64,000 nucleotides of DNA from Paraburkholderia sp. UYCP14C (lineage in GTDB: Bacteria > Pseudomonadota > Gammaproteobacteria > Burkholderiales > Burkholderiaceae), in NCBI RefSeq assembly GCF_004197395.1, contig NZ_SELS01000051.1:1-64000 (forward strand). The letters run 5' to 3'. Positions 47,351 through 56,009 of the stretch are shown piece after piece. Made by a program: the position numbers and the translations under genes. Position 1 is the stretch's first letter, and each line of letters begins with the position of its first letter. The notes under the pieces were generated by a model. The model worked only from the letters and a program-made list of their open reading frames with translations, was not told where the DNA came from and searched no databases.

Positions 47351-47437
47351 CGCTCCCTCCCTTATGACGTTATGAAAACTCGCTGCGCCAACCTCGTGCG
47401 CGATCGGTCGCGGCCAGACCGCCTTCGGTTCGACGAC

Positions 47438-47566
47438 CTAAATAATCGACGCGCCCATCGTCACCGCAATCGCCGCGCCCGAGATGTAGCTCGCTTCACG
47501 CACGAACGCGCCGAGTCCACGGTCGTTCAGCAACGAGTGGGCCTGCATGCCATAGCGTAGGGAAGC
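47438..47566 (-). pseudogene. C-terminal remnant of an SDR gene
   Basis: Read on the minus strand, 42 codons end in ASYISGAAIAVTMGASII and a stop. This is the typical C-terminus of classical SDR proteins, in which ISGA-IAV-GG-P is expected; here the double Gly has decayed to MG. Upstream the likeness fades and no SDR body, start or ribosome site exists. I read it as a relic left by a deletion. Confidence 0.5.
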
Positions 47567-47593
47567 CCCCGCTTGCGTGACAACGCGGGGGCT
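47564..47593. repeat. Strong GC hairpin
   Basis: AGCCCCCGC (47564-47572), 12-base loop, GCGGGGGCT (47585-47593): a perfect 9-bp stem with no T-run on either side. It may be a transcript end or the scar border next to the SDR remnant. Confidence 0.4.
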
Positions 47594-47730
47594 CAGATGG
47601 CTAAAGAAACTGCAACGGATAGAAAGGTGGCAGCCAGATGGCAGATAAATGACAAACAGAATCGCAGAGAGCCAACTACGATTTTCCGGCGACGACCGTG
47701 CAGAAATGACAGAACGTCAGTAAGTTTTCG

Positions 47731-48207
47731 CTAACAGCGTGATTCAGATGATGGCTCCGCCGCATGCAACGCGGCCGCCGATTCGAGCACGCGCAGCAGA
47801 CGCTCGGGCGTCAACGGCTTCGCGCAATGCGCGTCGAAGCCGGTGGCCTTCGCGAGCGCGCGATCCTCGCGCGACGCGAACGCGGTACACGCAACCAGCA
47901 GCATGTGCGAAGTCTGCGGATGCGCGCGCAGACGCCGCGCGAGTTCGAGCCCGTCGAGTCCCGGCATCTTGATGTCGAGCACCACCGCGAACGGCTGCCA
48001 TTCGCGCGCGGTCTCGCACACGGCAAACGGATCGTCGAGCGCGCGGCATTCGAAACCGTCGGCCATCAGCAGCATTTGCAGCGCGTCGGCCGCTTCCCGG
48101 TAATCGTCGACGACCAGCACGCGACGATGCGCGGCCATCGCATAGCGGATCGGCCGCCATACGAGCACGTCGTCGCTGCTGTCCACGTTGTCGTTGAACA
48201 CAGTCAT
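47731..48207 (-). CDS. Single-domain response regulator
   Basis: 158 residues: a polar lead of about 25 residues, then one receiver domain. VLVVDDYREAADAL gives the acidic pocket, the phospho-acceptor Asp is in VVLDIKMPGLDG, the switch Thr/Ser is in ACTAF, and the conserved Lys is in AKPLTPE. There is no output domain, so it works by protein contact or phosphotransfer, as CheY- or SpoIIA-like receivers do. MTVFNDN at 48207 is the start; the frame is open to 48399. No kinase gene is adjacent; the hybrid kinase 13 kb away is only a possible partner. Confidence 0.87.
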   Translation of the reverse strand: MTVFNDNVDSSDDVLVWRPIRYAMAAHRRVLVVDDYREAADALQMLLMADGFECRALDDPFAVCETAREWQPFAVVLDIKMPGLDGLELARRLRAHPQTSHMLLVACTAFASREDRALAKATGFDAHCAKPLTPERLLRVLESAAALHAAEPSSESRC

Positions 48208-48650
48208 TTTTTCTCGCCCTTTTCCATTCGCCCTGAATGGCATCTCGCGCGACGCGCGCAAGATTCGATCCCATGGCGTCTGCCAGACTACGACCAGGTT
48301 CTTGTTATTCCCGCTCCGCGCGGACGATGCCGCGGCCGGCGCGCCTGGTCGCGCATTCCAGCGTGCGATCACCTGGAATGCGGGATTTAGCGTGCCCATT
48401 CACCACGGCGTTTGAATGACGGCGCTTGAGATGTGTGCACTGCGCAACATCGGTTGGCGCTCTGTCGTTGTGCAGTCCGCCTCGTTCAGGGGCGTCGCAT
48501 GATATCGGTACTTCAACGGATTGAGGGGTCCACGCAATGCATGCCGCTAGCGCTCTTTTGGCGCGAATCGCTGACGCGGTCATAACCAAAGGATAAGCGA
48601 CGATGCCGATAAAAAAATGCTCGACACGTTAGGGGTTTGCGCTCAGCGGG
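48208..48650. other. 443-bp gap without a recognised gene
   Basis: This separates the response regulator start from the DNA ligase stop, both on the minus strand. It is less GC-biased near 48580-48640 and has an A-run at 48611-48617. A short stem GCGGG-TTAT-CCCGC overlaps the ligase stop codon. I see no supported gene or RNA. Confidence 0.4.
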
Positions 48651-50324
48651 TTATCCCGCACGATCATCGATGAAGCCCTTCAGCATCGCGAGCGTATCCG
48701 CATCGTCGATATGTTTGTCCGTGCGCCAGCGCAGCATGCGTGGAAAACGAACGGCCACGCCGGACTTGTGGCGCGAACTCGCCTGTATTCCTTCAAAGCC
48801 GATCTCGAACACGAGTGTCGGCGTCACGCTGCGCACCGGGCCGAATTTATCGACGGTGGTCTTGCGCACGATTGCATCGACGCGACGCATCTCTTCGTCG
48901 GTGAGCCCCGAATAGGCCTTCGCGAACGGTACCAGCGTGCGCACGCCGTCGGCTTCGTCCCACACCGCGAACGTGTAGTCCGTGTAAAGACTCGCACGAC
49001 GGCCATGACCGCGTTGCGCGTAAACAAGTACAGCGTCTACCGCATAAGGGTCGATCTTCCATTTCCACCACGTGCCCGACGCTTTGGTACGACCGACGCC
49101 ATACATCGACTCGCGCTCCTTGAGCATCAAGCCTTCGACACCGCGCGCGCGGCTCTCGTCGCGCAAAGCGGCGAGCGCGCTCCAGTCCGCACCGCTGACG
49201 AGCGGCGAGACGCGCAGCAGACCACGCGCGAGCGTGCCATCGACAGAAGCGGCCAGCGCATCGAGCCGCGCGCGCCGTTCGGCGAGCGGGCTCATGCGCT
49301 GGTCTTGTCCGTGTGCTTCGAGCAGGTCGTACGCGAGCAGCGCGGCCGGCGAATCCGCGAGTATCTTGCGCGTCAGCGTCTTGCGGGCGATGCGCGGTTG
49401 CAGCCGCGCGAACGGCAACGGCGCAACCGCGCCCGGCTCCCACGCGAGGATCTCGCCATCGATCACGAAGCCATCCGGTAACGACTCGCCCAATACCGCG
49501 ACCTCGGGAAAACGATCGGTAATCAGATCCTCGCCGCGCGACCACAACCACACGCGGCCGCCGCGTTTGACGAGTTGCGCGCGTATGCCGTCCCACTTCC
49601 ATTCGATCAGCCAGTGCGCGGGATCGCCGAGCGTGGCCGGATCGGTCTGCAACGGATGCGCGAGAAAGAACGGATACGGCAGGCCGAGATCGCTGTCGTG
49701 TGCGGGCGCGTGCGCCTGGGTATCGTCGTCGGTCTGCGGTGCGATCAGACGCAGATAGCGTGCTGCGTCGGGCTTCTGTTGCGAATCGGTCCAGCCGACC
49801 ATCCGTTGCGCGATCCGTTTGTGGTCGACGCCGGCCACTTCTGCCAGCGCGCGCACCACCAGTTGCCGCGCGACGCCGACCCGAAAGCCGCCGCCGATCA
49901 GCTTGGTCAGCAGGAAGCGGCCGTCCCAGTCGAGTTCGTCCCAGTAACTGAGCAGACGCGTGCGCAATTCGTCGGGCGGCAGGCCGCGCAACGGCAGCAT
50001 GCGTTGCTCGATCCATTGCGTGAGACCCAGCTCGGCGTTGCGCTGCGCGGGCGGCAGGATATGCGCGACGGTCTCGGCCAGATCGCCCACCGCGTGATAC
50101 GACTCCTCGAATAGCCACTCGGGCAGACCCGCGCGCTCGCGCGCCAGTTCGGTCAGCAAGCGCGTCGGCACCAGTTGACGCGGCTTGCCGCCTGCGAGGA
50201 AATACGAGGCCCATGCGGCGTCTTCAGGCGCGGCTGCCGAGAAATAGCCGGTCAGCGCCGCGAGCTTGTCGTGCGTCGACGTGGTGGCATCGAGCGCCGT
50301 GTAGAGAGCCGCGAAACGTTTCAT
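48651..50324 (-). CDS. ATP-dependent DNA ligase (ligase-associated repair system)
   Basis: 557 residues, in the bacterial ATP-ligase class found with an MBL exonuclease. An N-terminal helical DNA-binding domain (to about residue 200) precedes the adenylation domain, with motif I EWKWDGIRAQ (AMP-accepting Lys), motif III-like FVIDGEIL, and later GVEGLMLKE and WWKWK (motifs IV and V). An OB-fold domain ends the protein. No LigD-type polymerase or nuclease domain is fused. MKRFAALY at 50324 is the start. It lies 10 bp after the exonuclease gene, so the two are one operon. Confidence 0.92.
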   Translation of the reverse strand: MKRFAALYTALDATTSTHDKLAALTGYFSAAAPEDAAWASYFLAGGKPRQLVPTRLLTELARERAGLPEWLFEESYHAVGDLAETVAHILPPAQRNAELGLTQWIEQRMLPLRGLPPDELRTRLLSYWDELDWDGRFLLTKLIGGGFRVGVARQLVVRALAEVAGVDHKRIAQRMVGWTDSQQKPDAARYLRLIAPQTDDDTQAHAPAHDSDLGLPYPFFLAHPLQTDPATLGDPAHWLIEWKWDGIRAQLVKRGGRVWLWSRGEDLITDRFPEVAVLGESLPDGFVIDGEILAWEPGAVAPLPFARLQPRIARKTLTRKILADSPAALLAYDLLEAHGQDQRMSPLAERRARLDALAASVDGTLARGLLRVSPLVSGADWSALAALRDESRARGVEGLMLKERESMYGVGRTKASGTWWKWKIDPYAVDAVLVYAQRGHGRRASLYTDYTFAVWDEADGVRTLVPFAKAYSGLTDEEMRRVDAIVRKTTVDKFGPVRSVTPTLVFEIGFEGIQASSRHKSGVAVRFPRMLRWRTDKHIDDADTLAMLKGFIDDRAG

Positions 50325-50334
50325 ACGGTGCCCG

Positions 50335-51417
50335 TCATGATTCGCTCGTCGTCGGTGTTTCGTCGGCGCCGGCCGCGTCGGCTTCGACGCTATCGTCGCC
50401 GTACTGCGTTTCGAACGCGCTCGCCTGCAGGCCCTGCTCGTTGAGCCAGCGCACCATCGGTTCGATCGAGCCATGCGTGACGATCACCCGCGACGCGCCG
50501 CTCTCGCGTATCGCCGTTTGCAAACCCGGCCAGTCCGCGTGATCCGACAGCACGAAGCCGCGATCGACGCCGCGCCGGCGACGTGCGCCGCGCAGACGCA
50601 TCCAGCCCGACGCGAACGCATCGCTATAGTCGCCGAAGCGCTTGAGCCACGCGCTGTTCTGCGCGGACGGCGGCGCGACGATCAACGCCTGTTTGAATAC
50701 CGCCTTCTGTTTCGCGGCAATCTCGCCGACCAGACCGACCGGCGGCAGATGCACGCCCGCGTCGCGATACGCACGATTGAGCGGCTCGACCGCGCCGTGG
50801 CAGAAGATCGGCCCGATCGCCGCATCGACGCTCGCCAGCACGCGCTGCGCCTTGCCGAACGAATAGCAGAACAGCACCGACGCGCGCCCTTCCGACGCGT
50901 TGTGACGCCACCATGAATCGATCGAATCGAACACGGTTTGCGGCTGATCCCAGCGATAGATCGGCAGGCCGAACGTCGATTCGGTGATGAACGTGTCGCA
51001 ATGCACCGGTTCGAACGGTGCGCAGGTCGGATCGGCTTCGAGCTTGTAGTCGCCCGATGCGACCCACACGTGCCCCGCGTGCTCGATACGCACCTGCGCC
51101 GAGCCGAGCACGTGCCCGGCCGGATGCAGCGACACGCGCGCCGCGCCGATCGTCAACGGCTCGCCGTAGTCGAGCGCATGCAACGAGATGCCCGGCAGCC
51201 GCGACAGCAGCACGCCCGCGCCCGCGCGCGTGGCCAGATAGCGCTGATGACCGAAGCGCGCGTGATCGGAATGCGCATGCGTGATCACCGCGCGTTCGAC
51301 CGGCCGCCACGGATCGATGTAAAAATCGCCCGCCGGGCAATACAGTCCCTCCGGCCGCGCGACCACCAGATCGTGCGCTTGCGGCGTGCTGTTCGTCTGA
51401 CGCGGCGGCTGATCCAT
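50335..51417 (-). CDS. Ligase-associated MBL-fold DNA exonuclease
   Basis: 360 residues, metallo-beta-lactamase/beta-CASP superfamily (SNM1/Pso2-like). The metal motif is ITHAHSDHARFG, with VASGDYKLEADPT and CDTFITESTFGLP as further motifs, and HADWPGLQTAI near the end. It is predicted to trim DNA ends for the ligase downstream. The full four-gene version of this system also has an Lhr-like helicase and a phosphoesterase; neither lies within the window. Confidence 0.9.
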   Translation of the reverse strand: MDQPPRQTNSTPQAHDLVVARPEGLYCPAGDFYIDPWRPVERAVITHAHSDHARFGHQRYLATRAGAGVLLSRLPGISLHALDYGEPLTIGAARVSLHPAGHVLGSAQVRIEHAGHVWVASGDYKLEADPTCAPFEPVHCDTFITESTFGLPIYRWDQPQTVFDSIDSWWRHNASEGRASVLFCYSFGKAQRVLASVDAAIGPIFCHGAVEPLNRAYRDAGVHLPPVGLVGEIAAKQKAVFKQALIVAPPSAQNSAWLKRFGDYSDAFASGWMRLRGARRRRGVDRGFVLSDHADWPGLQTAIRESGASRVIVTHGSIEPMVRWLNEQGLQASAFETQYGDDSVEADAAGADETPTTSES

Positions 51418-51576
51418 CGGCTGTCCTCAGCAAGGGAACGCGATTCTCCGAACGCGGCCAAGCAAACTGTATGCCGCGCCATTAATGGCCCCGTTTCTGC
51501 TTACGGTATATAAAGCACACAGGCGTGTCGAGAGCGGCTGTCATCCGGCAGTGCCCGACGCGCATCGCGAGGCCTC

Positions 51577-52479
51577 ATGCGGATCCTGCTTGACCAGCAT
51601 GCGCTGTTAATCCTCAAACACCCGGGCCGCTTCCTGCTGCAAACGCTGAAGGCGTTCCGTGCGAACCAGGGGCTGCTGCTCGCGGGCGCGGTCGCGTATT
51701 ACGCATTGCTGTCCATCGTCCCGTTGCTGATCCTGATCGTGGTCGTGCTGTCGCGCGTGGTGCCGCAGCAGTTGGTGCTCGATGCGCTCGCGCATCTGCT
51801 GCGCTGGCTCGTGCCGGGGCAATCAGCGGCGCTCGTGCGTGAGCTGTCGAACTTTCTCCAGCATCGCGCGGTCATCGGCTGGGTGCTGCTGCTGACGATG
51901 ATCTTCTTCAGCTCGCTCGCGTTCACCGTGCTCGAAAACGCGATGTCGTTGATCTTCGTGCATCGCGTCGTCGTGAAACGGCGCCACTTCCTGATCTCGG
52001 CGCTGCTGCCGTACTGCTACATCCTGTTTCTCGGGGTTGGGCTGCTGATCGTCACGTTCGTATCGAGCGCGCTCGACGCGATCGGCGCCGAAGGCATTCA
52101 ACTGTTCGGCCTGCATGTGTCTTTGCAGGGCTTCACGCGAGTGGTGCTGTATCTGTTCGGGCTCGCCGGCGAAATCTTCGTGCTGACCTCGGTGTATCTG
52201 GTGATGCCGGTCGGCCGTCCGTCGCTCAAACACGCGCTGATCGGCGGCGTGGTGGCCGGCGTGCTGTGGGAGATCACGCGGCACGTGCTGGTCTGGTATT
52301 TCGCCACGCTGTCGCAGGTCAGCGTCGTCTACGGCTCACTGACGATGGCGATCGTGATCCTGCTCAGCTTCGAATGGCTCGCCACCTTGCTGCTGTTCGG
52401 CGCGCAGGTGATATCGCAATATGAGCGCTTCGGCCACGAACCGCTCGACGCGCCGCAGCCGACGATCAGGACCGGCTAG
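51577..52479 (+). CDS. YihY/virulence factor BrkB family membrane protein
   Basis: 300 residues with about six TM segments. GAVAYYALLSIVPLLILIVVV near residue 38 and FTVLENAMSLIF are family hallmarks; VYGSLTMAIVILLSFEWL near the end is also typical. Members were once called ribonuclease BN in error; transport or envelope roles are suspected. GAGG precedes the ATG by 6 bases. The gene is divergent from the exonuclease gene. Confidence 0.9.
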   Translation: MRILLDQHALLILKHPGRFLLQTLKAFRANQGLLLAGAVAYYALLSIVPLLILIVVVLSRVVPQQLVLDALAHLLRWLVPGQSAALVRELSNFLQHRAVIGWVLLLTMIFFSSLAFTVLENAMSLIFVHRVVVKRRHFLISALLPYCYILFLGVGLLIVTFVSSALDAIGAEGIQLFGLHVSLQGFTRVVLYLFGLAGEIFVLTSVYLVMPVGRPSLKHALIGGVVAGVLWEITRHVLVWYFATLSQVSVVYGSLTMAIVILLSFEWLATLLLFGAQVISQYERFGHEPLDAPQPTIRTG

Positions 52480-52787
52480 GCAGGCCGGTCGCGAGGAACA
52501 TCCGTTGGTGGCGAAGCAGGTGCTCGGTGCCGTCCTGCCGGGGCATCACGACAAATGACGCGGTAGCCGTTCCACGACCCGTGCGCGCGCCGGCGGTCGA
52601 CGAAGGACGTGGCTGGTAAAATGGCGCGCGCTCCGTGCACGCGCTCATTGGGTCTGCTTCGTCGCGGGCCATCACGCCGGCCGTTATCTCATGCTCACAC
52701 ACGTCCTCGCCGTTTTCTCGGCGGTCCGCACTGCGTCATTCGCGCACGTCGCATCGTTCACGCCATCAGGCATGGACGCTCTCGCCC

Positions 52788-53891
52788 ATGCTTGACGAAG
52801 CCCGCATCGCGCGCGCGTTGACCGCGCGCGGCATCATCCCCGATGCGCGCCAGCGCGAGGCCATCGGCGCGCTCGTCGCGTTGCTCGGCGCGCAGCAGCG
52901 CGCGCGGCATGCATGGTCCACCGCCGCGTTCGGGCCGCAAGGCGTCTACTGCTATGGCATGCCGGGGCGCGGCAAGAGCCTCGTCGTCGATACGCTGTTC
53001 GAGCTTGCGCCATGCCGCAAACGGCGCCTGCATTTCCACGAGTTCCTGCGCGAAATGAACCGCCGGCTCGTGCACGCGCCGCGTGGCGACGACCGTCTCG
53101 GCGACGTGTCGCGGCAATGGCTCGACGGCATCGAACTGCTGTGCTTCGACGAATTCCATGTGCACGATATCGCCGACGCGTTCCTGATGGGCCGCTTTCT
53201 CGACACCGCGATCAACCTCGGCACGCGCATCGTGCTGACGTCGAACTATGCACCGGACGATCTGCTGCCCGACCCCGAGTTTCACGAACGCTTCGTGCCG
53301 ACCATCGCGCAGATCAAACGCGGCTTCACGGTGATCCATTTCGACGGCGCGCGCGATTATCGCTTCGGCGGCGAAGCAGCGGAGGTGCCGCGCTTTTTCG
53401 CTCCGCTCGATGCATCGAGCGACGCCGCGTTGCGCGACATCTTCACGCGCCACGAGCGCGACGCCGTGATCGAAGCAGTCAAGCTGAGCGCGGCGGGCCG
53501 CCCCCTCGAAGCGCGTGCGGCCGGCCGCTCGCTGTTGTGGGCGGACTTCGGGCAACTGTGTGTCGCGAGCCGCTCGCACCTCGACTACCTCGATCTCGCC
53601 GAGCAATGGCAAGGCTTGATCGTCGATCGTCTGCATACGGAAGCACTGCGGCAGTCGCATACGCTGCAGCGCCTCGTCTGGCTGATCGACATCTTCTACG
53701 ACCGCAAGCGTGCCCTCTTCATCGCGTCCGATCGGCCGATCGAGAACGCGTTGATCGGCCTCGAAGGCGCGCACGATCTGTCGCGTACGCTGAGCCGGCT
53801 GGCGGAGATGCAATCGCGCACGTATCGCAGCACGCTTGAACACGGCGCGGGGGACAACTCACAAGAAGGCATCGACGCCGACGGTTCATAG
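52788..53891 (+). CDS. zapE: AFG1/ZapE-like ATPase
   Basis: 367 residues. Walker A is YGMPGRGKSLVVD, Walker B is LCFDEFHVHDIADA, and sensor-1-like RIVLTSNYAPDDLLPD follows, all diagnostic for the AFG1/ZapE family of AAA-like ATPases. ZapE acts at the divisome in Escherichia coli; AFG1 in mitochondria aids protein quality control. The N-terminus is shorter than usual and lacks the Tyr-rich lead. No good ribosome site is seen before 52788, so the start is uncertain; the frame is open to 52635. Standard betaproteobacterial copies sit beside odhL/lpdA, so this may be a second copy. Confidence 0.85.
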   Translation: MLDEARIARALTARGIIPDARQREAIGALVALLGAQQRARHAWSTAAFGPQGVYCYGMPGRGKSLVVDTLFELAPCRKRRLHFHEFLREMNRRLVHAPRGDDRLGDVSRQWLDGIELLCFDEFHVHDIADAFLMGRFLDTAINLGTRIVLTSNYAPDDLLPDPEFHERFVPTIAQIKRGFTVIHFDGARDYRFGGEAAEVPRFFAPLDASSDAALRDIFTRHERDAVIEAVKLSAAGRPLEARAAGRSLLWADFGQLCVASRSHLDYLDLAEQWQGLIVDRLHTEALRQSHTLQRLVWLIDIFYDRKRALFIASDRPIENALIGLEGAHDLSRTLSRLAEMQSRTYRSTLEHGAGDNSQEGIDADGS

Positions 53892-54115
53892 TCCCGCAAC
53901 AGAAGGAAGCGCGCCGATTTCTGCAATTCTTGCAAAGCCACGGTAAGGCGTGCCAACGCCGTTTCGCGTCGACGCATGCGCTACGGTACTGTGCGATGCG
54001 CCGGGCCGGCGACGAAGCGGCAGCGGCCGCGGCCCGCCGCTTGCGCGGGAATAGGTTCTGCTACCGCGAGCGGACACTCCAATGTTCAGCGGATTGCTTC
54101 CGCTCGCGCTCACCC

Positions 54116-55222
54116 ATGCTCAGAACCGCTTACCTGGCCGCCGCGTTGTGCGCCGCCTGCCTCACGTCCGCCTGTGTGCATATTGGCCCGTCGCGCCTGA
54201 AGGCCGACCAGGTCGACTACGCGCGCGCGCTCGGCGACGCGAAGAAGCGCGCGATCCTCGCCGCCGTGATCGGTCTGCGTTACGGCGACGCGCCCGCGTT
54301 CCTGACCGTCAGCAGCATCATCGCCGCCTACACGTTCGACACCACCGGCGGCGCGACCGTCAACACCGGCTCGGGCAGCATGCCGAACTACGCGCAGGCG
54401 ACCGGCAGCGTGTCGTACTCGAACCGGCCAACCTTCACGTTCACGCCGACCACCGGCGAAGCGTTCGCGTCCGCGTATATCCGGCCGCTCGCGCCGGCGC
54501 TCGTGTTGCCGCTCGCCGAGGGCGGCGTGCCGATCGATCTGCTGTTGCGCATCACCGCGCAATCGATCGGCGGTCTGCGCAACGGCGACGCGCTCGGCGG
54601 TGACAATAGCGCGGGCGCGCCGGGCTTCTTCGAATTGCTGCAGGCGTTACGTCGTCTGCAAATGGCTGGCGAGTTGAACGTCGAGACGCGGCAACTCGAT
54701 GCGAAAGCCGATCTGAAAGGCGGCCAGAGCCCCGCATTGGCCGTGTTCCTGTCGATCGGCGCGACCACGAGCGGCGAGTCGCCGAGCACGGCGGTCGATG
54801 TCGCGCGCGTTCGCAAGCTGCTGCATCTGTCGGCGAAGACACGCAGTTATGAGGTCGTGTACGGGCCTACGTCGACTTCTCAGAAGGGTGAGCGCATTCC
54901 GATGGTCACGCGCTCGGTGCTCGGCATCCTCAGCGATCTCGGCGCGCAGGTGCAGGTGCCGCAGGAGCGCATCAGCGATGGTTCGACGAAGCCGACCGTC
55001 GGGTTGATCGGCGGCGAAACGAGGCCGACGATCATCGTCCATTCGGGCAAGGCCGCGCCGGAGGACGCATATGTGTCGATAGCGTATGGGCCTTCGGTGT
55101 ATTGGGTCGAGCGCAATGACTTCGATTCGAAATACGCGTTCACGGTGGTGCAGAATCTGATGGCGCTCGCGGAATCGGATACGAGCAGCAAGGCGCCGGT
55201 GGTGACGATTCCGGCGAATTGA
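54116..55222 (+). CDS. Lipoprotein of unknown function
   Basis: 368 residues. A lipoprotein signal ends at LTSAC (Cys near 19). The mature part has a strand-rich region (TFTFTPTTGEAFASAYIRPLAP), a helical middle and a C-terminal AYVSIAYGPSVYWVERNDFDSK block. The phrase on VYGP/IPMVTRSVLGILSDLG suggests an envelope assembly or sensing role, but I recognise no family. An ATG at 54116 directly before the signal is chosen. It stands alone between zapE and the NUDIX gene. Confidence 0.7.
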   Translation: MLRTAYLAAALCAACLTSACVHIGPSRLKADQVDYARALGDAKKRAILAAVIGLRYGDAPAFLTVSSIIAAYTFDTTGGATVNTGSGSMPNYAQATGSVSYSNRPTFTFTPTTGEAFASAYIRPLAPALVLPLAEGGVPIDLLLRITAQSIGGLRNGDALGGDNSAGAPGFFELLQALRRLQMAGELNVETRQLDAKADLKGGQSPALAVFLSIGATTSGESPSTAVDVARVRKLLHLSAKTRSYEVVYGPTSTSQKGERIPMVTRSVLGILSDLGAQVQVPQERISDGSTKPTVGLIGGETRPTIIVHSGKAAPEDAYVSIAYGPSVYWVERNDFDSKYAFTVVQNLMALAESDTSSKAPVVTIPAN

Positions 55223-55294
55223 GTCGTGAACAAACGACCCGGCAGCTCGATCGGGATTTCCGCAATGGGAAGCCGCTGGCTAAACTACGGTTCT

Positions 55295-55759
55295 ATGATT
55301 ATCGACTCTATCTGGCGCCTGGCGCTTCGCCTCGGATACCGGCTCGCTCGCGTCTGGTGGCACGTTCGACGACCCCACCACGAGGGTGCGCTCGTGGCAA
55401 TCTACGTCGGGCAGTCGCTGTTGCTCGTCAAAGCATCGTACCGGGCCGAGTGGAATCTTCCCGGAGGAAGTGTCCACGCGGGTGAGACGCCTGAGTTAGC
55501 GGCGCTGCGCGAGATGGAGGAGGAAATTGGTCTGTCGTCGCACCCATTGATCCCCGCGGGCAGCGTCTACGGCACGTGGGATGGGCGCAGAGACCGGGTG
55601 TATTTCTTTGAACTGCACCTCGACAGCCTACCCGATCTGCGGATCGATAATCGCGAGATCGTCGCCGCGCATTTCGCATCGCCGCAGGAACTGCGCGGCA
55701 CTGCGCTAACCGCGCCGGTAGCTGCGTATCTCGCGGGAGAATCATCGACAATCCATTGA
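55295..55759 (+). CDS. NUDIX hydrolase
   Basis: 154 residues from the ATG at 55295. The NUDIX box is complete: G-GSVHAG-E-TPELAAL-REMEEEIGL (GX5EX7REUXEEXGU). An N-terminal helix (SIWRLALRLGYRLARVWW) precedes it and may bind the membrane. It hydrolyses a nucleoside-diphosphate-linked substrate; which one is unknown. GTG at 55226 and ATG at 55265 are other possible starts; none has a strong site. Confidence 0.83.
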   Translation: MIIDSIWRLALRLGYRLARVWWHVRRPHHEGALVAIYVGQSLLLVKASYRAEWNLPGGSVHAGETPELAALREMEEEIGLSSHPLIPAGSVYGTWDGRRDRVYFFELHLDSLPDLRIDNREIVAAHFASPQELRGTALTAPVAAYLAGESSTIH

Positions 55760-55786
55760 TCCGTTAAACGATGCAGGACGATTGAG

Positions 55787-55921
55787 ATGGACAGCATCGA
55801 CCTGTCGGATATCTACCGAGGCTACATCGCCTGCCTGAACAAAGAGGACTGGTCAAAGCTGGGAGACTTTCATTGCACGGCACCCGAGGCGGACAAATGC
55901 CCACCGCCGTTGCACGGCTGA
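55787..55921 (+). pseudogene. Truncated SnoaL-like/ester cyclase gene
   Basis: 44 codons beginning MDSIDLSDIYRGYIACLNKEDW-like sequence, the usual N-terminus of bacterial SnoaL-like 'ester cyclase' proteins (about 130-140 residues). After LGDF the likeness stops, and the frame closes with a Pro/His-rich tail. GAG lies before the ATG. I take it as a 5' fragment of a lost gene; a true microprotein is less likely. Confidence 0.55.
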
Positions 55922-56009
55922 ACTTTGCGAGCGGGATATAAGTCCAGCCGCCGTGCCAATTTTCGCGTCAAGCGTTCGCAAACGCATCAAGTACATCGAG
56001 CGCATCACC

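Larger units (their letters stand above)
47351..47730. other. 380-bp gap with a gene remnant and a hairpin
   Basis: The region holds a broken SDR 3' end (47438-47566), directly followed by a strong hairpin (47564-47593) and then about 135 AT-richer bases without a gene, up to the stop of the response regulator gene. The joining of these pieces suggests a past deletion. Confidence 0.5.
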
